From: Streptomyces sp. SLBN-31
GTDB taxonomy: Bacteria > Actinomycetota > Actinomycetes > Streptomycetales > Streptomycetaceae
Reading direction: 5' to 3'
Assembly: GCF_006715395.1 (NCBI RefSeq)
Contig: NZ_VFNC01000001.1
Location: forward strand, 124,001 to 188,000
Length of the DNA: 64,000 nt
Shown: positions 27,728 through 36,744 of the stretch, piece after piece
How positions within the stretch are numbered: position 1 is the first letter of the stretch
Layout: each line of letters opens with the position of its first letter
The notes under the pieces: model-generated
What the model was told of the DNA's origin: nothing
The model's input: only the letters and a program-made list of their open reading frames with translations
The model's database searches: none
Made by a program: the position numbers and the translations under genes

Positions 27728-29199
27728 TGCGTACTGCGTACAGCGTGGAGACGGTCAGGGCAGCCGAGCGGGGACTCATGGCGCGGCTGCCGGAGGGTGC
27801 GTTGATGCAGCGGGCCGCGGCGGGGCTCGCCGCCGCCTGTGCCGAACTGCTGGGGCGGGTCTACGGCAGCCGGGTCGTGCTGCTCGTCGGGAGTGGGGAC
27901 AACGGGGGCGACGCCCTGTTCGCCGGTGGGCGGCTCGCCCGGCGCGGGGCGGGGGTCGCGGCCGTACTGCTGTCGCCCGAGCGCGTGCACGCCGGGGGCC
28001 TCGCGGCGTTGCGGCGGGCGGGCGGCCGGGTCGTGGGCGCCGGGAGCGGTACCGAACCCGCCGCGGCCGCGGGCGTCGACCGTGTGGAGGAGGCGATCCT
28101 GCGCGCGGACCTGGTCCTCGACGGCATCGTCGGCATCGGAGGCAAGGGCGGACTGCGACCGGAGGCGGAGCGGCTGGCCGGGGTCGTCGCCGAGTCCGGG
28201 GCGCCCGTCGTCGCCGTCGACCTGCCCAGTGGCGTCGACGCCGACACCGGAGAGGTACGGGGTGCCGCCGTCCGTGCCGATCTCACCGTGACCTTCGGCA
28301 CGCACAAGCCCGGCCTGCTCGTCGATCCCGCCCGCGAGTACGCCGGTTCCGTGCGGCTGGTCGACATCGGGCTGGGCGAGGTGCTGCCCGAGCGGCCCGA
28401 TCTGGAGGCGCTGCAGCACGCCGACGTTGCCGCGCTGCTGCCGTCGCCCGGCGCCGAGAGCGACAAGTACCGCCGGGGCGTGGTGGGCATCGCCGCCGGG
28501 TCCGCACGGTATCCGGGCGCCGCCGTCCTCGCCGTCTCCGGGGCACTGCGCGGCGGCGCGGGCGCCGTCCGGTACGTCGGGCCCGCCGGGGACGCCGTCG
28601 TCGCGCGGTTCCCCGAGACGCTCGTGTCGGACCAGGGGCCGCACAAGGCCGGGCGCGTGCAGGCGTGGGTGGTCGGCCCCGGTGCCGGCGACGACGCCGG
28701 GACCGTGGCCGAGGTGCTGGAGGCCGACGTCCCGGTGCTGATCGACGCGGACGGGCTGCGGCTCGCCGACCTGGACGTCGTACGGGAACGGCGTGCGCCC
28801 ACGCTCATGACCCCGCACGCCGGGGAGGCCGCCGCCCTGCTGGGTGTCGCGCGCGAGGAGGTCGAGGGGGCGCGGCTGAAGTGCGTGCGGGAGCTGGCGT
28901 CGAGGTACCGGGCGACCGTGCTGCTCAAGGGGTCGACGACGCTCGTCGCCGACCCGGCGAGCGGGCTCGTACGGGTCAACGCGACGGGCACCTCCTGGCT
29001 GGCCACCGCCGGCAGCGGGGACGTGCTGTCGGGACTCGCCGGGTCGCTGCTGGCGTCGGGGCTGTCGGCGCTGGATGCGGGCAGCGCCGCCGCCTATCTG
29101 CACGGTCTGGCCGGGCGGTTCGCGTCGGACGGCGCGCCGGCCGGGGCGCACGACGTGGCGGAGGCGATCCCGGGGGCCTGGCGGGACGTACGCGGCTGA
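27727..29199 (+). CDS. nnr: bifunctional NAD(P)H-hydrate epimerase / ADP-dependent dehydratase
   Basis: 490 aa. The N-terminal YjeF_N epimerase domain (about 1-210) has GSGDNGGDALFAGGRL and an Asp in DLVLDGIVGIGGKGGL. The C-terminal carbohydrate kinase-like dehydratase domain (about 225-485) has MTPHAGEAAALLG and the signature ATAGSGDVLSGLAGSL. Together they repair hydrated NADH and NADPH. It lies between acpS and a cell-wall gene, a common order in actinobacteria. Confidence 0.95.
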   Translation: MRTAYSVETVRAAERGLMARLPEGALMQRAAAGLAAACAELLGRVYGSRVVLLVGSGDNGGDALFAGGRLARRGAGVAAVLLSPERVHAGGLAALRRAGGRVVGAGSGTEPAAAAGVDRVEEAILRADLVLDGIVGIGGKGGLRPEAERLAGVVAESGAPVVAVDLPSGVDADTGEVRGAAVRADLTVTFGTHKPGLLVDPAREYAGSVRLVDIGLGEVLPERPDLEALQHADVAALLPSPGAESDKYRRGVVGIAAGSARYPGAAVLAVSGALRGGAGAVRYVGPAGDAVVARFPETLVSDQGPHKAGRVQAWVVGPGAGDDAGTVAEVLEADVPVLIDADGLRLADLDVVRERRAPTLMTPHAGEAAALLGVAREEVEGARLKCVRELASRYRATVLLKGSTTLVADPASGLVRVNATGTSWLATAGSGDVLSGLAGSLLASGLSALDAGSAAAYLHGLAGRFASDGAPAGAHDVAEAIPGAWRDVRG

Positions 29200-29304
29200 A
29201 CCGGGAAGGAAGCGGGAAGCCCGGGGGCGGGACCGCTCCGCAATAAGGGTGACCCGGCCGCGCGGCATCCCCGATCGGCCGTACCGTCACGTTTCTCTGA
29301 TGGG

Positions 29305-30219
29305 ATGATCAGTAGACGAATCGCCCATAGAGGCATCGCGGTACTGCTCACCGCGGCCACCGCCCTGTCCGTCGGCGCAGGCCTCCCCGCCGTTGCCGCC
29401 CAGGCCGCTCCCGCCCCGCCGGTCCCCGTGCCCGGCCCCGCCGACGCCGAGCTGGTTCCCGGCGTTCCGCCGGGCCCCTCCCGGCCCTGGCAGATCGACA
29501 CGCCGGACCAGGTGCTCGCCCCGAAGGCGTACACACCGAGCGCGGCGGAGGACGCCGTCGAACCGAGGAACGCGGCCCAGAGGACGTACGACCTCGTCCA
29601 GTACGTCCCGCTCGGGGACGCGGTCAAGAAGGTGACGTGCAGCAAACGGACCGGGCCGTACCAGCGGGCCGTGGAGCGGTGGCTGAAGCTGCGCGCGGAC
29701 GGGCGGCAGTCCGGCGCCGACTGCCGGGCCATCCGCGCCTTCCAGACCGCGCACGGCATCAAGCCCGCGATCGGGTTCGCGGGCCCTGTGACCTGGGCCA
29801 CCATGCAGCTCATCGGTGCGCGCAAGAACCCCAACGCCGCCGGGAAGTGTCCGGTGCGCACGTACAGGGTCGCCTGCGTCGATCTCAACCGGGAGCTGAC
29901 CTGGGTGCAGAAGGGTGGGAAGGTCGTCTTCGGGCCGGTGCCGATGCGCAGCGGGCGGGCCGGGCACCGTACCCGGGCCGGCTGGCACACGATCTACTGG
30001 CGGCACAAGAACCACTGGTCCACGCTCTACAACTCGCCCATGCCCTACGCCCAGTTCTTCGACGGCGGAGAGGCCTTCCACGCCGTCTACGGCACCATCT
30101 ACACCACCGTCGGCTCCTGGGGCTGCGTCAATCTCCGTCTCGGTGACGCCCGCAAGCTGTGGAGCGTGCTGAAGAAGGGCGACCGGGTGTACGTGTGGGG
30201 ACGCAGGCCCGGCGCGTAG
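29305..30219 (+). CDS. secreted L,D-transpeptidase with peptidoglycan-binding domain
   Basis: 304 aa. A signal peptide (RR..., hydrophobic to about AQA at 34) is followed by a Pro-rich segment, a peptidoglycan-binding domain (about 112-172, AIRAFQTAHGIKPA) and a YkuD domain. H259 and C274 in FHAVYGTIYTTVGSWGCVNL are the expected catalytic pair. It would make 3-3 cross-links in peptidoglycan. It is 46 bp upstream of alr, which supplies D-alanine, so the pairing fits wall synthesis. Confidence 0.9.
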   Translation: MISRRIAHRGIAVLLTAATALSVGAGLPAVAAQAAPAPPVPVPGPADAELVPGVPPGPSRPWQIDTPDQVLAPKAYTPSAAEDAVEPRNAAQRTYDLVQYVPLGDAVKKVTCSKRTGPYQRAVERWLKLRADGRQSGADCRAIRAFQTAHGIKPAIGFAGPVTWATMQLIGARKNPNAAGKCPVRTYRVACVDLNRELTWVQKGGKVVFGPVPMRSGRAGHRTRAGWHTIYWRHKNHWSTLYNSPMPYAQFFDGGEAFHAVYGTIYTTVGSWGCVNLRLGDARKLWSVLKKGDRVYVWGRRPGA

Positions 30220-30265
30220 ACGGGGCCCCGGCGCTTCTGGCGCCCTCTGAGACACTGGGGGCGCC

Positions 30266-31444
30266 ATGACTGAGACTGCATCTGCCCCGACCGCGCCCCT
30301 GCGCGCCCGTGCCGAGATCGATCTGGCGGCCCTGCGCGCCAATGTGCGGACCCTGCGCGCCCTCGCGCCCGGGGCGCAGCTCATGGCCGTCGTCAAGTCC
30401 GAGGCCTACGGCCACGGGGCGGTCCGGTGCGCCCGGGCGGCCGTCGAGGCCGGAGCCGGGTGGCTGGGGACCGCCACGCCCGAGGAGGCCCTCGCGCTGC
30501 GCCGGGCGGGCCTGCCGGGGCGCATCATGTGCTGGCTGTGGACGCCGAGCGGGCCCTGGCGGGAGGCCGTCGAGGCCGACATCGACGTGTCGGTGAGCGG
30601 AATGTGGGCCCTGGCCGAGGTCACGGCCGCGGCGCGGGCGGCCGGAGTGCCCGCCCGCGTGCAGCTCAAGGCCGACACCGGGCTGGGGCGCAACGGCTGC
30701 CAGCCGGGGGAGGACTGGGCCGAGCTGGTCGCCGAGGCCCTGCGCGCCGAGGCCGACGGGGTGCTGCGGATCACCGGACTGTGGTCCCACTTCGCCTGCG
30801 CAGACGAACCGGGGCACCCCTCCATCGCCGCCCAGCTCGCCCTCTTCCGGGAGATGGTCGGGTACGCGGAGCGGCAGGGTGTCCGGCCGGAGGTCCGGCA
30901 CATCGCCAACTCCCCCGCCACGCTCACCGTTCCCGACTCCCACTTCGACCTCGTCCGCACCGGCATCGCGCTCTACGGCATCTCGCCCAGCCCCGAGCTC
31001 GGCACCCCCGCCGACTTCGGACTGCGGCCGGTGATGACGCTCTCGGCGAACCTCGCCCTGGTGAAGCACGTTCCGGGGGGTCACGGCGTCAGTTACGGGC
31101 ATCACTACGTCACGTCCGGCCGGACCACCCTCGGTCTCGTGCCCCTCGGGTACGCGGACGGCATCCCCCGGCATGCCTCGGGCAACGGCCCGGTGCTGGT
31201 CGGGGGCAAGTGGCGGACGGTCGCGGGGCGGATCGCGATGGACCAGTTCGTCGTGGACCTGGGCGGAGACGAGCCGCCGGTCGGCGCGGAGGCGGTGCTC
31301 TTCGGGCCGGGCGACCGCGGCGAGCCCACCGCCGAGGACTGGGCGCAGGCCGCGGGAACCATCGCGTACGAAATCGTCACACGCATCGGAACGCGTGTTC
31401 CCCGCGTCTATGTGAATGAGGAACAGGACGGGGTAATCCGCTGA
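30266..31444 (+). CDS. alr: alanine racemase
   Basis: 392 aa. It interconverts L- and D-alanine with pyridoxal phosphate. K44 in MAVVKSEAYGHG is the PLP lysine, and the catalytic tyrosine is in GVSYGHHYV. GACACT ends 9 nt before the ATG and could be its -10 box. The gene lies between a L,D-transpeptidase and a hydrolase; the cell-wall context is consistent. Confidence 0.97.
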   Translation: MTETASAPTAPLRARAEIDLAALRANVRTLRALAPGAQLMAVVKSEAYGHGAVRCARAAVEAGAGWLGTATPEEALALRRAGLPGRIMCWLWTPSGPWREAVEADIDVSVSGMWALAEVTAAARAAGVPARVQLKADTGLGRNGCQPGEDWAELVAEALRAEADGVLRITGLWSHFACADEPGHPSIAAQLALFREMVGYAERQGVRPEVRHIANSPATLTVPDSHFDLVRTGIALYGISPSPELGTPADFGLRPVMTLSANLALVKHVPGGHGVSYGHHYVTSGRTTLGLVPLGYADGIPRHASGNGPVLVGGKWRTVAGRIAMDQFVVDLGGDEPPVGAEAVLFGPGDRGEPTAEDWAQAAGTIAYEIVTRIGTRVPRVYVNEEQDGVIR

Positions 31445-31535
31445 GGGACCTGCCGAAGGCACGGCACCGTCAGGTCCAGCGGCATCAGCGTCACCCGAAC
31501 CGGCGAACAGCATTCCGGCGAAAGAGGAGCGGTAC

Positions 31536-32789
31536 GTGAGCGAGAGCAGCGCGGAGGCCGGCATGGAGGCCGTCGCGGCCGTCGCCTCCGCCGCGGGGGC
31601 GGCCGGGAACTGGCGCCGGGCCACGGGCATCGCGGGCGCCGCGATAGGCGTGGTCGCGGCGGGGGCCGCGGCCGGCGTCGCCATCGAACGGCTCACCGTG
31701 GGCCGCGGCATGCGGAGGAAGGCGCGGCTCGCCCTCGACTCCGCCGGTCCGTACGGCGCGCTGCGCGGCACGCCCGGCAAGGCGTACGCCGACGACGGCA
31801 CCGAGCTGTACTACGAGGTCGACGACGTGGACCCCGACGCCGTGCCCGCGCTCGGCCCGCGCCGCAGACGGCTGTTCGGGCGCAAGGCGCCCGCTCCCGT
31901 CACCGTCGTCTTCAGCCACGGCTACTGCCTCAGCCAGGACTCCTGGCACTTCCAGCGCGCGGCGCTGCGAGGTGTCGTACGGACCGTGCACTGGGACCAG
32001 CGCAGCCACGGCCGGTCCGGGCGGGGCGTGCGGCAGGTGCAGGACGGGGTGCCCGTCGACATCGAGCAGCTCGGGCGGGACCTCAAGGCCGTCATCGACG
32101 CCGCCGCGCCTACCGGGCCGATCGTGCTGGTCGGGCACTCCATGGGCGGGATGACCGTGATGGCACTGGCCGACCAGTACCCGGAGCTGATCCGGGACCG
32201 GGTCGTCGCCACCGCCTTCGTCGGCACGTCGTCCGGGCGGCTCGGCGAGGTCAACTTCGGGCTGCCCGTCGCGGGCGTGAACGCCGTACGGCGGGTGCTG
32301 CCCGGCGTGCTGAAGGCGCTCGGGCAGCAGGCCGCGCTGGTGGAGCGGGGCCGGCGGGCCACCGCCGACCTGTTCGCCGGGATCATCAAGCGGTACTCCT
32401 TCGCCTCCCGGGACGTCGACCCGGCCATCGTGCGGTTCGCCGAGCGGATGATCGAGGCCACGCCGATCGACGTCGTCGCCGAGTACTACCCGGCGTTCAA
32501 CGACCACGACAAGACCGAGGCGCTCGTCCACTTCACGGACATGCCGGTACTGGTACTGGCCGGCATCGGCGACCTGGTCACGCCCAGCGAGCACAGCGAG
32601 GCCATCGCCGACCTGCTGCCGGAAGCCGAGCTGGTGCTGGTCCCGGACGCCGGACACCTGGTGATGCTGGAACACCCGGAAGTGGTCACCGACCGGCTCG
32701 CCGACCTGCTCACCCGTGCGGGTGCCGTGCCCGCAGGGGCTACCGTGGGTGGCTATGGAAGCACCAGCAGCACCGCACAACCCGGTTGA
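31536..32789 (+). CDS. alpha/beta hydrolase, possibly membrane-anchored
   Basis: 417 aa from GTG with GAGGAG upstream. An Ala/Gly-rich hydrophobic segment (about residues 30-50) precedes the hydrolase fold. The nucleophile elbow is GHSMGG and the oxyanion region FSHGYCLSQDSWHFQR; the likely acid and base are in the final third, with a His in VPDAGHLVMLEHPE. Substrate unknown. Its 3' end overlaps tsaE by 35 bp. Confidence 0.85.
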   Translation: MSESSAEAGMEAVAAVASAAGAAGNWRRATGIAGAAIGVVAAGAAAGVAIERLTVGRGMRRKARLALDSAGPYGALRGTPGKAYADDGTELYYEVDDVDPDAVPALGPRRRRLFGRKAPAPVTVVFSHGYCLSQDSWHFQRAALRGVVRTVHWDQRSHGRSGRGVRQVQDGVPVDIEQLGRDLKAVIDAAAPTGPIVLVGHSMGGMTVMALADQYPELIRDRVVATAFVGTSSGRLGEVNFGLPVAGVNAVRRVLPGVLKALGQQAALVERGRRATADLFAGIIKRYSFASRDVDPAIVRFAERMIEATPIDVVAEYYPAFNDHDKTEALVHFTDMPVLVLAGIGDLVTPSEHSEAIADLLPEAELVLVPDAGHLVMLEHPEVVTDRLADLLTRAGAVPAGATVGGYGSTSSTAQPG

Positions 32790-33267
32790 GACCCGGCTGA
32801 CGGTCACCTCCCCCGAGCAGATGCAGGAGCTGGGCCGACGGCTGGCCAAGCTGCTGCGCGCCGGTGATCTCCTGATGCTCAACGGGGAACTCGGCGCCGG
32901 CAAGACGACCCTCACCCGCGGGCTCGGCGAGGGGCTGGGGGTGCGGGGCGCCGTCACCTCGCCCACCTTCGTCATCGCCCGCGTGCACCCCTCTCTTGGC
33001 GACGGCCCGCCGCTGGTGCACGTCGACGCCTACCGGCTGGGCGGCGGTCTCGACGAGATGGAGGACCTGGACCTCGACGTCTCGCTGCCCGAGTCCGTGA
33101 TCGTCGTGGAGTGGGGCGAGGGCAAGGTCGAGGAGCTGACCGAGGACCGGCTGCACGTCGTCATCCACCGAGCCGTCGGGGACACCACGGACGAGGTGCG
33201 GCACGTGACGGTGACCGGGCTCGGCGAGCGCTGGGCCGCGGTGGACCTGAGCGTGCTCTCCGCGTAG
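32755..33267 (+). CDS. tsaE: tRNA t6A modification ATPase
   Basis: 170 aa from ATG 32755. The Walker A motif GELGAGKTT is near residue 45, with VTSPTFVIARVHPS and HVDAYRL after it. TsaE is the ATPase that works with TsaB and TsaD to make N6-threonylcarbamoyladenosine at tRNA position 37. The start lies inside the hydrolase gene. The other partners are encoded just downstream, beyond two unrelated small genes. Confidence 0.94.
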   Translation: MEAPAAPHNPVETRLTVTSPEQMQELGRRLAKLLRAGDLLMLNGELGAGKTTLTRGLGEGLGVRGAVTSPTFVIARVHPSLGDGPPLVHVDAYRLGGGLDEMEDLDLDVSLPESVIVVEWGEGKVEELTEDRLHVVIHRAVGDTTDEVRHVTVTGLGERWAAVDLSVLSA

Positions 33268-33358
33268 CGGCCGGTCTTTTCCGGGAGCGTTCCGACAACG
33301 CGTCGGCAAAATGTTGCTTTCCGCATCGCGCTCGTGGTCACATGGTATCCAGCTCGTG

Positions 33359-33374
33359 GTTAGGTCTACCTAAC
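33359..33374 (+). promoter_or_regulatory. inverted repeat before a small ORF
   Basis: GTTAGGT (33359-33365), CT, ACCTAAC (33368-33374). The arms resemble the TTAGGT/ACCTAA arms of DtxR/IdeR iron boxes, but the 2-bp spacer is much shorter than the usual 7. It is probably an operator for an unknown regulator. Confidence 0.4.
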
Positions 33375-33405
33375 TACGCCCGCCCCCGCACGTCAGGAGG
33401 CGTCC

Positions 33406-33558
33406 ATGCCGGCCACGGAACAAGACGAGAAGCCGCAGCGCGCGATGCCCGCGGTTCCCATGCGCGAGCTGCTCGCGTCCTGCGCCGCGGCGACCGCGAT
33501 CTCCACCCCGCCGCGGCTGCCCGACCCCGGGACCACGGGGCACCGCAGAGCCGCCTGA
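33406..33558 (+). CDS. small hypothetical protein (50 aa)
   Basis: A 50-residue reading frame from ATG 33406, preceded by CAGGAGG at ideal spacing. Its codons are G/C-ended. The peptide has a charged N-terminus (ATEQDEKPQR), then MRELLASCAAATAIS with one cysteine, then a Pro/Gly/Thr tail. I recognise no family. An inverted repeat lies 31 bp upstream. The good ribosome-binding site and codon use argue that it is real, but the product is not known. Confidence 0.55.
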   Translation: MPATEQDEKPQRAMPAVPMRELLASCAAATAISTPPRLPDPGTTGHRRAA

Positions 33559-33583
33559 GACCCGGCGGACCACCCCGGGTGGC

Positions 33584-34138
33584 CTACGGGACCACCACGA
33601 CCTTCACGCCGATCGTCGCGAACTCCCACATCGCCCTGCCGTCCGCGCGGGACTCGCGGATGCCGCCGGTGCGCACGCCCGGGTCCGGCGCCGACTTCGG
33701 CTTCCGCACCGCCGCGCTGAAGCCCACGGCCACGCCGTCCACGCTCGCGAAGCGGACGACGTGCTCGATGGGGGTGCCGTCGGTGCCCGTGACCGAGTTC
33801 GAGCGGGACGTGACCCGGTAGGCGCCCGGCACCGGATCGACGTTGCCCGCGGTGACCTCGAACGTCCGGACGATCCTGTCGCGCTTGCCGAGCAGCCACA
33901 CCCGGTCGCGGGTCACCGAGTACACGACCCGGGGACCCGTGCCGGACCGGGACGGCAGGGCCGCCGGGTCCCTTCTGACGCGGGGCGCCTTCGAGACGGC
34001 CGGTGCCGCGGAGGCGCTAGCGTGCGGCTTGCCGAAGCCCGCCGGGACCGTCGCCGAGGCCTGGTAGGCGAGTGCGCCGACGGCCGCGAGCGCCGCCGCG
34101 GTGAGCCCGAACACGAATCCGGCGCTGCCGTTCGCCAC
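33584..34138 (-). CDS. membrane-anchored L,D-transpeptidase-like protein lacking catalytic residues
   Basis: 184 aa from GTG 34138, with AGGTGGG 6 nt upstream. A membrane helix (about 7-27) is followed by an Ala/Ser/Pro linker and a YkuD-like fold (about 68-184). Where an active enzyme has SHGCIR, this has RTGGIR at 156-161, so histidine and cysteine are replaced by T157 and G159. It is therefore probably a wall-binding or regulatory pseudoenzyme, not a cross-linker. It converges with the small ORF and diverges from tsaB. Confidence 0.8.
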   Translation of the reverse strand: MANGSAGFVFGLTAAALAAVGALAYQASATVPAGFGKPHASASAAPAVSKAPRVRRDPAALPSRSGTGPRVVYSVTRDRVWLLGKRDRIVRTFEVTAGNVDPVPGAYRVTSRSNSVTGTDGTPIEHVVRFASVDGVAVGFSAAVRKPKSAPDPGVRTGGIRESRADGRAMWEFATIGVKVVVVP

Positions 34139-34240
34139 CGTCGCCCACCTGACCCATCGCCTCGTACGCCGTGCTTCCCGGCGACCGTAGCAGCACGAGC
34201 GTGCCTCACCCGGGCGGCAATGCCGTGGCCCAAACCGCCG

Positions 34241-34253
34241 TACGCTGTTTGCG
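34241..34253 (+). promoter_or_regulatory. tsaB -10 box, probable leaderless start
   Basis: TACGCT (34241-34246) ends 6 nt before the GTG start of tsaB, with no ribosome-binding site between. Confidence 0.35.
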
Positions 34254-34909
34254 TGCTCTTGCTCGCTCTGGATACCGCCACCCCAGCCGTCACCGTCGCC
34301 CTGCACGACGGCCGCGACGTCATCGTCTCGTCGAGCCAGGTGGACGCGCGCCGGCACGGAGAGCTGCTGCTGCCGGCCGTCGACCGCGTCCTCGCCGAGG
34401 CCGGGCTCACGCTGGACGCCGTCACCGGCGTCGTCGTGGGCATCGGGCCCGGCCCCTACACCGGGCTGCGCGTCGGGCTGATGACCGCCGACACCTTCGG
34501 GCTCGTCCTCGGCGTCCCCGTGCACGGCGTGTGCACGCTCGACGGGCTGGCCTACGCGGCCGACATCGACGAGGGCCCCTTCGTCGTGGCGACCGACGCC
34601 CGGCGCAAGGAGGTGTACTGGGCGCGGTACGCCGACTCCCGCACCCGGCTGACCGACCCGGCCGTGGATCGGCCCGCCGACATCGCCGACCAGGTGGCGG
34701 GGCTGCCGGCCGTCGGCGCGGGCGCGCTGCTGTACCCGGACACCTTCCCGGTCGCGCACGAGCCGGAGCACGTGTCGGCGGCGGCGCTGGCGCGGCTGGC
34801 CGCCGAGAAGCTGGCCGTGGGCGAGGAGCTGCCCGCCCCGCGGCCGCTGTACCTGCGCCGGCCCGACGCCCAGGTCCCCAAGAACTACAAGGTGGTCACC
34901 CCGAAGTGA
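34253..34909 (+). CDS. tsaB: t6A synthesis protein TsaB
   Basis: 218 aa from GTG 34253. The N-terminal ASKHA fold starts LLLALDTATPAVTVAL, and the motif VVGIGPGPYTGLRVGL (about 62-77) is diagnostic. TsaB is the scaffold and partner of TsaD in tRNA t6A formation. The TGA overlaps the rimI GTG (GTGA), so the two are translationally coupled. Confidence 0.95.
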   Translation: MLLLALDTATPAVTVALHDGRDVIVSSSQVDARRHGELLLPAVDRVLAEAGLTLDAVTGVVVGIGPGPYTGLRVGLMTADTFGLVLGVPVHGVCTLDGLAYAADIDEGPFVVATDARRKEVYWARYADSRTRLTDPAVDRPADIADQVAGLPAVGAGALLYPDTFPVAHEPEHVSAAALARLAAEKLAVGEELPAPRPLYLRRPDAQVPKNYKVVTPK

Positions 34910-35412
34910 CCGACGCCGTGACTCCTCGTCTGCGCGAGATGCGCTGGTGGGACATCGATCCCGTGCTGGAGCTGGAGAAGGACCTCTTCCCCGAGGACGC
35001 CTGGTCCCGGGGCATGTTCTGGTCGGAGCTGGCCCACGCGCGCGGGCCCGAGGCGACGCGCCGGTACGTCGTCGCCGAGGACGGCGAGCGGATCGTGGGC
35101 TACGCGGGCCTCGCTGCGTCCGGGGACCTCGCCGACATCCAGACCATCGCCGTCCGCCGCGACCACTGGGGCACCGGTCTCGGCGGGCTGCTGCTGACCG
35201 AACTGCTGCGGGCCGCCACCGCGTTCGAGTGCGCCGAAGTGATGCTGGAGTGCCGGATCGACAACATCCGCGCCCAGAAGCTCTACGAGCGCTTCGGCTT
35301 CGAGGCCATCGGGTTCCGCCGCGGCTACTACCAGCCGGGGAACGTGGACGCCCTGGTGATGCGACTGACCGACCCATCCACTTCCGTACAAGGAACCGAG
35401 ATCCATGGCTGA
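34906..35412 (+). CDS. rimI: ribosomal protein S18 alanine N-acetyltransferase
   Basis: 168 aa from GTG 34906 (GTG 34918 is also in frame). It is a GNAT acetyltransferase: the acetyl-CoA loop is [14 protein letters not shown], with [22 protein letters not shown] in the C-terminal half. RimI acetylates the N-terminus of S18 and possibly other proteins. It is placed between tsaB and tsaD and overlaps tsaD by 8 bp, a conserved order. Confidence 0.9.
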   Translation: MTDAVTPRLREMRWWDIDPVLELEKDLFPEDAWSRGMFWSELAHARGPEATRRYVVAEDGERIVGYAGLAASGDLADIQTIAVRRDHWGTGLGGLLLTELLRAATAFECAEVMLECRIDNIRAQKLYERFGFEAIGFRRGYYQPGNVDALVMRLTDPSTSVQGTEIHG

Positions 35413-36490
35413 CGAACCTCTCGTCCTCGGCATCGAGACCTCCTGCGACGAGACCGGCGTCGGCATCGTCCGCGGCACCACCCTGCTGGCCGACGCCGTC
35501 GCCTCCAGCGTCGACGAGCACGCCCGCTTCGGCGGGGTCGTCCCGGAGGTCGCGAGCCGGGCGCACCTGGAGGCGATGGTCCCGACGATCGACCGCGCGC
35601 TGAAGGATGCGGGGGTGAGCGCCCGCGACCTCGACGGTGTCGCGGTGACGGCCGGCCCGGGCCTCGCGGGCGCCCTGCTGGTCGGCGTCACGGCGGCCAA
35701 GGCGTACGCCTACGCGCTCGGCAAGCCCCTCTACGGCGTCAACCACCTCGCCTCCCACATCTGCGTCGACCAGCTGGAGCACGGCGCCCTGCCCGAGCCG
35801 ACGATGGCTCTGCTGGTCTCCGGCGGGCACTCGTCGCTGCTGCTGTCGACGGACATCACCTCCGACGTACGGCCCCTCGGCGCGACCATCGACGACGCGG
35901 CCGGCGAGGCCTTCGACAAGATCGCGCGCGTGCTGAACCTCGGCTTCCCCGGCGGCCCGGTCATCGACCGCTACGCGCGCGAGGGCGACCCCTCGGCGAT
36001 CGCCTTCCCGCGCGGCCTGACCGGCCCGCGCGACCCGGCGTACGACTTTTCCTTCTCCGGCCTGAAGACGGCCGTGGCCCGCTGGATCGAGGCCAAGCGG
36101 GCGGCGGGGGAGGACGTGCCGGTGCGTGACGTGGCGGCGTCCTTCCAGGAGGCGGTCGTGGACGTGCTGACCCGCAAGGCCGTACGGGCCTGCAAGGACG
36201 AGGGCGTCGACCACCTGATGATCGGCGGTGGCGTGGCCGCCAACTCGCGGCTGCGGGCGCTGGCGCAGGAGCGGTGCGAGACGGCCGGCATCCGGCTGCG
36301 GGTGCCGCGGCCGAAGCTGTGCACGGACAACGGCGCGATGGTGGCCGCGCTCGGCGCGGAGATGGTCGCCCGGGGCCGTGCGGCGTCGAGCTGGGACCTG
36401 TCGGCGGACTCGTCGCTGCCGGTGACCGACCCGCACGTGCCGGGGCACGACCACGTCCACGAGGTGAGCAAGGAGAACCTCTTCTCGTGA
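35405..36490 (+). CDS. tsaD: tRNA N6-threonylcarbamoyladenosine synthase
   Basis: 361 aa. It starts [16 protein letters not shown]. The metal-binding histidines are in HLASHI (about residue 115) and the C-terminal signature [24 protein letters not shown] segment carries the nucleotide-site residues. TsaD catalyses the final transfer to A37 with TsaB and TsaE. It overlaps rimI at the start and the next small ORF at the end by 4 bp. Confidence 0.96.
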   Translation: MADEPLVLGIETSCDETGVGIVRGTTLLADAVASSVDEHARFGGVVPEVASRAHLEAMVPTIDRALKDAGVSARDLDGVAVTAGPGLAGALLVGVTAAKAYAYALGKPLYGVNHLASHICVDQLEHGALPEPTMALLVSGGHSSLLLSTDITSDVRPLGATIDDAAGEAFDKIARVLNLGFPGGPVIDRYAREGDPSAIAFPRGLTGPRDPAYDFSFSGLKTAVARWIEAKRAAGEDVPVRDVAASFQEAVVDVLTRKAVRACKDEGVDHLMIGGGVAANSRLRALAQERCETAGIRLRVPRPKLCTDNGAMVAALGAEMVARGRAASSWDLSADSSLPVTDPHVPGHDHVHEVSKENLFS

Positions 36491-36744
36491 CGGTCGCGCT
36501 GATGTGGGAGGCCCGGGCGACGGCGGGGCACGGGGACCGGCTCCTGGCCTGGGCCGAGGGACAGGAGCTGCCGGGGCGCCCCCTGCGCCGCGAAACCTTC
36601 CGCGCCCCCCAGGACCGCGTCCTCGTCATCACCTGGTGGAACGCCCCCTACGACGCGAAACTGCCGGAACTCCCGGAACCCCCGGCCGAGTTGGTGACCC
36701 GCGCGGTGCACCGCTGGCGGTTCGAGTCGGTCACCACCGGCTGA
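36487..36744 (+). CDS. small hypothetical protein (85 aa)
   Basis: 85 aa from GTG 36487, overlapping the tsaD stop (GTGA). It has mixed charged and aromatic residues ([23 protein letters not shown]) and no recognised motif. The predicted fold is a small alpha/beta protein. The coupled start suggests it belongs to the tsa operon. Its last 97 bp overlap, on the opposite strand, the end of the next gene; one of the two may be shorter than predicted. Confidence 0.6.
   Translation: MTVALMWEARATAGHGDRLLAWAEGQELPGRPLRRETFRAPQDRVLVITWWNAPYDAKLPELPEPPAELVTRAVHRWRFESVTTG

Noticed and set aside
33359..33374. IdeR/DmdR iron box
   Set aside because: The arms match but the spacer is 2 bp where the iron box needs 7, so it is kept only as an inverted repeat of unknown function.
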